Source: Plectrocnemia conspersa (lineage: Eukaryota; Arthropoda; Insecta; Trichoptera; Polycentropodidae). Taken from it: 64,000 bases of DNA. The stretch is from positions 620,001 to 684,000 of the forward strand of contig VTFK01000087.1 in assembly GCA_009617715.1 (NCBI GenBank), given 5' to 3'. The position numbers and the translations under genes are program-made. The notes under the pieces are model-generated. The model was not told where the DNA came from, ran no database searches, and saw nothing but the letters and a program-made list of their open reading frames with translations. Below, piece by piece: positions 59,990 through 64,000 of this stretch (position 1 is the stretch's first letter; each line of letters begins with the position of its first letter).

Positions 59990-60230
59990 CTATATCTGGT
60001 TTAATATTGGAAGTAGTGATGCAATGAGTATTGAAACATACTGATTGTTGTAATTTTACTTTTTGTATGCTTTATGTGGAATAAAATCGTATTCTTCCAA
60101 ACATACTTCATAAATAGGGCATGGTACTTTTCAATATGCAGTTATAAACATATTAAAGTCTTAAAAAGAGACTTAAATAAACATTTTTTTAAATTACTAA
60201 AACTTTATGCTTTTGAAGTTATCTAAATTT
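59990..60230 (+). repeat. Anonymous dispersed repeat R2, copy 3
   Basis: ATATCTGGTTTAATATTGG and GTGATGCAATGAG match copy 1 (37101). TTTTTGTATGCTTTATGTGG and the following CGTATTCTTCCAAA match copy 2 (51901). ATATGCAGTTATAAACATAT matches both. Confidence 0.65.
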
Positions 60231-60431
60231 TCATATTTCTGTTTCATAGAAATTAATGCCTTATTTGCCACATTTTTTTTACGATTTTGTATAAGTGCTC
60301 TTTTAAATTTCTATTTCACTTATTTTTTGTAATTTTTGATGCAACATTAAAAGCCGTAAAATTGTACCTTCTAAAAGTTAGTACCCTAAAGTAGCGCTCT
60401 ATCTCATATTTTCTTAATTGGCATACAATGC

Positions 60432-60466
60432 ATGCAATTTACCATGTTACACATGGTAAATTGCAT
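60432..60466. repeat. Perfect 35-bp inverted repeat (16-bp arms, 3-nt loop)
   Basis: ATGCAATTTACCATGT at 60432-60447 and its exact complement ACATGGTAAATTGCAT at 60451-60466, loop TAC. No coding. Could be a cruciform-forming site, a MITE core or a paired binding site. Confidence 0.9.
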
Positions 60467-60789
60467 AAAAATATATACATACAGGAATGTACAGTTTTTG
60501 TGAATATTTGATGTTTTAAATCGAAAAGTAAAATATCTCTATAAAACGATTTATAATCGTACCATCACTTCACAGATGATTTTGTTAATTTGGCTTTAAA
60601 TCACCACAAATATAAATACATAATAATTTTAAAGAAATGGATAATGCTAACTCTAAGAAATATTGTATGGAGCTAGATGGAAAATTCTAGTCAGACAAAA
60701 CAAACACGTCAAGGGTGAACGGACAATTGCTCTCGTTTTTTTAATTTGCTGCATCATCATCAGGAGTATAAATTTCAAACTAAATTAGC
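60467..60789. other. AT-rich DNA upstream of hAT remnant
   Basis: Nothing firmly recognised. Confidence 0.4.
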
Positions 60790-61100
60790 CTGTTAGAATT
60801 CAGACAACGACAATCAGAATTAAAGATAATTCATTTTAAAATCCATAAATTCAGATATGTATAATTTAATTGTATTTTTAATTTTTTAACACTGCCAGTT
60901 TCCGTTACTACTGGCGAAAGAAGTTTTTAAAAACTAAAATTAATTCAAAATTATAACAGATCTACGATGTCTTATGAAAACCTTAATATTCTAGCACTAA
61001 TATCTATTGAACATAATTTATCAGAAGGTATAAACTTATCAAAACTGATTGAGGAATTCGCGTCTCTAAAAGCCAAAAGAGTTTTTTTAAAACACCGTCA
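60790..61100 (+). pseudogene. hAT transposase C-terminal dimerisation domain remnant
   Basis: In one open frame from about 60885: LPVSVTTGERSFKKLKLIQN, then STMSYENLNILALISIEHNL and LIEEFASLKAKRVFL, a well-kept copy of the hAT dimerisation domain of ZMYM1/52-kDa-repressor-like transposases (family: LPVxVASAERSFSKLKLIK, RSTMxQERLxxLAxLSIE). The only frame problem is an early T-run. Upstream sequence is too decayed to read. It ends just before the pogo fragment. Confidence 0.75.
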
Positions 61101-61214
61101 TATTATTATTATTTTTTTATTAAATATTAAAAAAAAAGAATAATAAGAAAATATTATTTTTATATAATATAATAATATAAGAATAATAATAATAAACATT
61201 ATTTAAAAAAAATA

Positions 61215-61625
61215 GGGTTTCAAAGTCAGAGGGTTATATCCGTTCAAAAAATATGTATTTAATGAGGCAGAACTTTTGCCCAGTTGTGTCACTGAAAGAG
61301 ATGATCCTGCAACATCTGCAACTCCATAGGCCTTTTACCGTTACTAAAATCAGTTGCACCTCGATCAAACCGCAAAGACAAGAAATCTGAAATACTTACA
61401 AGCCTCAAAAAAGCCAACCATAAAAGAAAGGTAGAGTATAGCCTTAACAAAACTAACAGAAAGGCGAAGGCAAATTTCAAGAAACGCAAATCAACACTTA
61501 AGAAAAATATGTGGAGCTGCCCAAGATGCAAAGAAGTCTACAAGGAACCGATTTACGAAGATTGGATAGAGTGCATAATGTGTACTTAGTGACATGAAAA
61601 ATGTACCGTTTGTATGTAAATGTAA
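61215..61625 (+). pseudogene. pogo-type transposase C-terminal remnant with zinc-finger tail
   Basis: RGLYPFKKYVFNEAELLPSC followed by VTERDDPATSATP near 61226-61327 is the end of a pogo/Tigger-like DDE domain (family: GFRxTGIYPFNxxVFxxxDFxPSxVTDRP). A stop and shift lead to KKSEILTSLKKANHKRKVEY, then WSCPRCKEVYKEPIYEDWIE followed by CIMCT (CxxC..CxxC), a PHD/zinc-ribbon-like tail ending with a stop and then WHEKC. Only the C-terminal third is present. Confidence 0.7.
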
Positions 61626-62400
61626 GTGTGCAAAAACTGTTTTTACATTTAAATTTTACTTTATTTTTGTATGCAGTAATGTTAATAAGATACGGTATAT
61701 TATAAATAAAAATAGTTAATTTTTGTAAAAATTTTTGTTTTATTGCTATCCTAAATTAAACACTTAGAGCACTCTACCCTACACAGAACCGGCCCTGATA
61801 GCGCGCATAAGATTCCAATTGTACTAACCGACTTTAATTATTCAATAAGCAATTTAAAACCTATTATATTAAATAATAAAAGAGGTCCATATTGAAATGC
61901 ACTGATTTCATCGGTATAGTTATTATTCAAATACACACTAGACACATGCTTCAAAAAAATTGTTTTATTTGGTAAAATTCTTAAGATTATTTCGTCTTCG
62001 GAATCATTACGAATCAGTCTATTGTTTTTTTAAATATTGCTATTTTTATTTAAACTTCAACAAAAATGTGTAAAATTTATCATAAATATGTGTTGTTGAT
62101 TTAAAAACCTATTCATGAATAAATACATCATATGATGTTTCTTTACTATAATAAATATTAAAGTGAAGATGTCTTTATTTAACACAAATATGCAGTAAAT
62201 AAGATATAAGCGAAGAAGCCATAAAAATGAACGTGTATGATATCGTTTCTGGGCTACACGCTTACTTTATAAATATAATAAAATAAATAAATTCTGATAG
62301 GTTTGTTATACGAGTGTAGGAATTACATTCTCATCTGCTTAGTATGCCGCGCAGCTCTACGGCTCTACCGTCGCATTATAATATAAAATAACTAAATTGA
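61626..62400. other. AT-rich DNA, no supported feature
   Basis: Nothing recognisable. Confidence 0.5.
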
Positions 62401-62980
62401 ACAATTAAAATATATACATATATCGTACGCAAATACACCTTCCGACCTTTCATCGCCTTTCCGTTGACTACCGACCAGGCAATTATTCAAAATAAATAAA
62501 AGCAAACTCCTCGTGCGACCGCTATAATTGGCTATAAAGGAGAGCCGGTCGCGGTTCGTTAACCGCATTAAGCACATTTTATATATGAAAAAAAGTACGT
62601 GCAATAAATATATCGCGCGCATTATTGATACATAATCTCTTGTGCGCATCGAGTCGTCGAATTAAAAATTCGCGTGGCGTGCGGCGCTCGACAGGACACC
62701 GACTGGGAATAATGAGACACTTCCTTGCAGTTCAGGAAATATGTGTATGTTGGACGAATCCGATGCGCGCATCGATTATGAGATGGCCGACGGGCAAGGT
62801 GCGGCACGCGCGACGGAAGTGGCCACGCAAATGCGAGAGAAATCGTCACAAAGCGTGCATCGGACGTCAGAATGATATTTTCGCACATGGCCATTTCAAG
62901 CGACCATAATATTATAATTTGATCTCGATGCGTTCTCATACCAAGACCGCATTGCTGGAAAGAGCATAAATACAAAATAA
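62401..62980. promoter_or_regulatory. CpG-rich candidate promoter/regulatory island
   Basis: The most CpG-rich block in the window: GCGCGCATTATTGATAC, GATGCGCGCATCGATT (palindromic ATGCGCGCAT near 62763), GTGCGGCACGCGCGACGG and others. TATAAAGG near 62534 precedes GGTCGCGGTTCGTTAACCGC. Mirror open frames on both strands (62622-62975 minus, 117 codons; 62625-62909 plus, 94 codons) lack family motifs and follow from low stop-codon density in GC-rich DNA. Could be an enhancer or a CpG promoter. Confidence 0.35.
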
Positions 62981-63340
62981 CATTCTTGCATACAGGGTTT
63001 ATCAGAGATAAGAAAGCTTTCTGGGCCTCACAATAATATGGACCATATCTTGATAATTCAATATGTTGGATAAATAGATTCCGTATGAAATACTAAATTA
63101 AAATTATTTATACAATCTCATGAAAATTTTCTTTCATATAAAATAGCTTTAGCTGATGAGAAAAAATGTTTCTATATGAAAAAATGACCAAGAAAACTGC
63201 TGAAAAAAAACAACAGAATAATATAGATTCGAGAATACAAAACGAGTTTATTAATAACAATTTTTTTTATATGTTTGTTTTTCGATTTTTTAACGCTTTT
63301 TCTAGTTACAGCTAATTTAACAGCTGATTTGTGCACAGTT
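62981..63340. other. AT-rich flank of the terminal transposase
   Basis: Possibly contains the left terminal repeat of the element below. Not identified. Confidence 0.35.
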
Positions 63341-63357
63341 TGGTTTGCCATTTCACC

Positions 63358-64000
63358 ATGAATAGATTCACGCCAAAACAACGCTTGCAAATTGTGCAAA
63401 CGTTCATTTTACGGTTGACATAAACGTCCATCCGAGCAAGTAATTCGAATAATCATTATTATACTGATTGATAATACGCATCCGCAGAGACGTCGTACAG
63501 TGCACTCCGAAGAAGTAATTTCTGCTGTGTAGCGTAGTATTTAATAGGACCCGAATGAGTCGATTCACCATCGTGCATAGCAAATGGAGCTGTGTCTATC
63601 CAATTTATGCAAGATTTTGTGGAAAGATCTCGGTACACAAGCTTACAAGAATTGAACCCGCTTGACCATCGTATGCGTCATACGTTCGGTAAATGGGCCA
63701 AAAACAAGATTGTTCTTAATACTCGTTTACACCACAAATTATTTTTAAGCGATGAGGCTCATTTTTGGTTAAATGGCTACGTTAACAAGCAACATTGCCG
63801 CATTTGGAGTGAAGAAAATACACAAGCCATTATACAGACGCCATTACATCCACAAAAAGTCACTGGTGTGCTTTATGGGCTAGTGGAATCATTGCTCCAT
63901 ATTTCTTTAAAAATGAAGCCGGACAGAATGTTACAGTCAATGGAGAGCGCTATAGATCCATGATTACTGACTTTTTCGTTCCCTAACAGAATGGCAATAA
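63358..64000 (+). pseudogene. mariner/Tc3-type transposase, cut by window edge
   Basis: Begins MNRFTPKQRLQIVQTFI at 63358 (HTH). After frameshifts come DNTHPQRRRTVHSEE, DPNESIHHRA and a WKDLGTQAYK block, then the long open frame 63592-63963 with ELNPLDHRMRHTFGKWA, LFLSDEAHFWLNGYVNKQHC (first catalytic Asp) and IWSEENTQAIIQTPLHPQKV. A further shift gives NEAGQNVTVNGERYRSMITD and FFVP followed by a stop. The second Asp and third catalytic residue lie beyond 64000. Best-preserved transposase here, but broken by at least three frameshifts. Confidence 0.85.

Noticed and set aside
62625..62909. 94-codon plus-strand frame as a gene
   Set aside because: Mirror of a longer minus-strand frame in CpG-rich DNA; no motif and Arg-rich composition typical of GC-rich non-coding sequence.

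Overview
The window looks like arthropod, most likely insect, nuclear DNA, possibly hemipteran. It is very AT-rich and dominated by decayed transposable elements. I find no rRNA, tRNA or CRISPR and no confidently recognised host protein-coding gene. The insect reading rests on the mix of element families (ZBED5- and GTF2IRD2-like hAT, Tc1/mariner, pogo, Penelope-like, Jockey/CR1-type LINEs and repeat proteins I recall as abundant in insects) and on composition. The exact taxon cannot be told from the sequence.

Layout. 0-2.1 kb: 3' part of a hAT element, then a Penelope-like fragment and an (AT)n tract. 5-7.2 kb: two unclassified repeat-protein relics. 10-19 kb: four fragments of one LINE family (the largest at 11.94-13.83 kb carries most of the reverse transcriptase), a hAT fragment and a 180-bp tandem duplication. 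19.55-21.01 kb: a hAT with terminal repeats and a perfect 8-bp target duplication. 21.8-26.1 kb: a possible solo LTR, a Tc1-type transposase with an intron-like insert, a GTF2IRD2-like hAT relic and a second LINE family. 26-48 kb: mostly low-complexity DNA with a degenerate tandem array (32.8-34.45 kb), a second Penelope-like relic (41.8-42.7 kb) and a long (AT)n tract. 48.8-64 kb: a pre-miRNA-like hairpin, a mariner relic, a candidate terminal exon, a large unclassified element split by a MITE, a second hAT with a perfect 8-bp target duplication, a third LINE family, hAT and pogo tails, and a mariner/Tc3-type transposase that runs off the right edge.

Between the elements lie about 15 short islands (roughly 200-500 bp) that are richer in GC and CpG than their surroundings and contain paired or palindromic transcription-factor-like sites (SOX, forkhead, NRF1/Ewg, POU octamer, CRE, homeodomain). 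Long gene-free DNA with such islands fits an intergenic or intronic regulatory landscape of a developmental gene lying outside the window. This is an inference from composition and motifs; no alignment was possible.

Nothing here is convincingly a new functional system. The least explained items are the hairpin at 48.83 kb, the candidate exon at 50.64 kb, the Penelope terminal motif seen in two relative orientations, the LINE 3' stem-loop, the unclassified element at 52.7-54.6 kb, the hAT with TCGAG-rich ends at 55.2 kb, and three anonymous dispersed or tandem repeat families.
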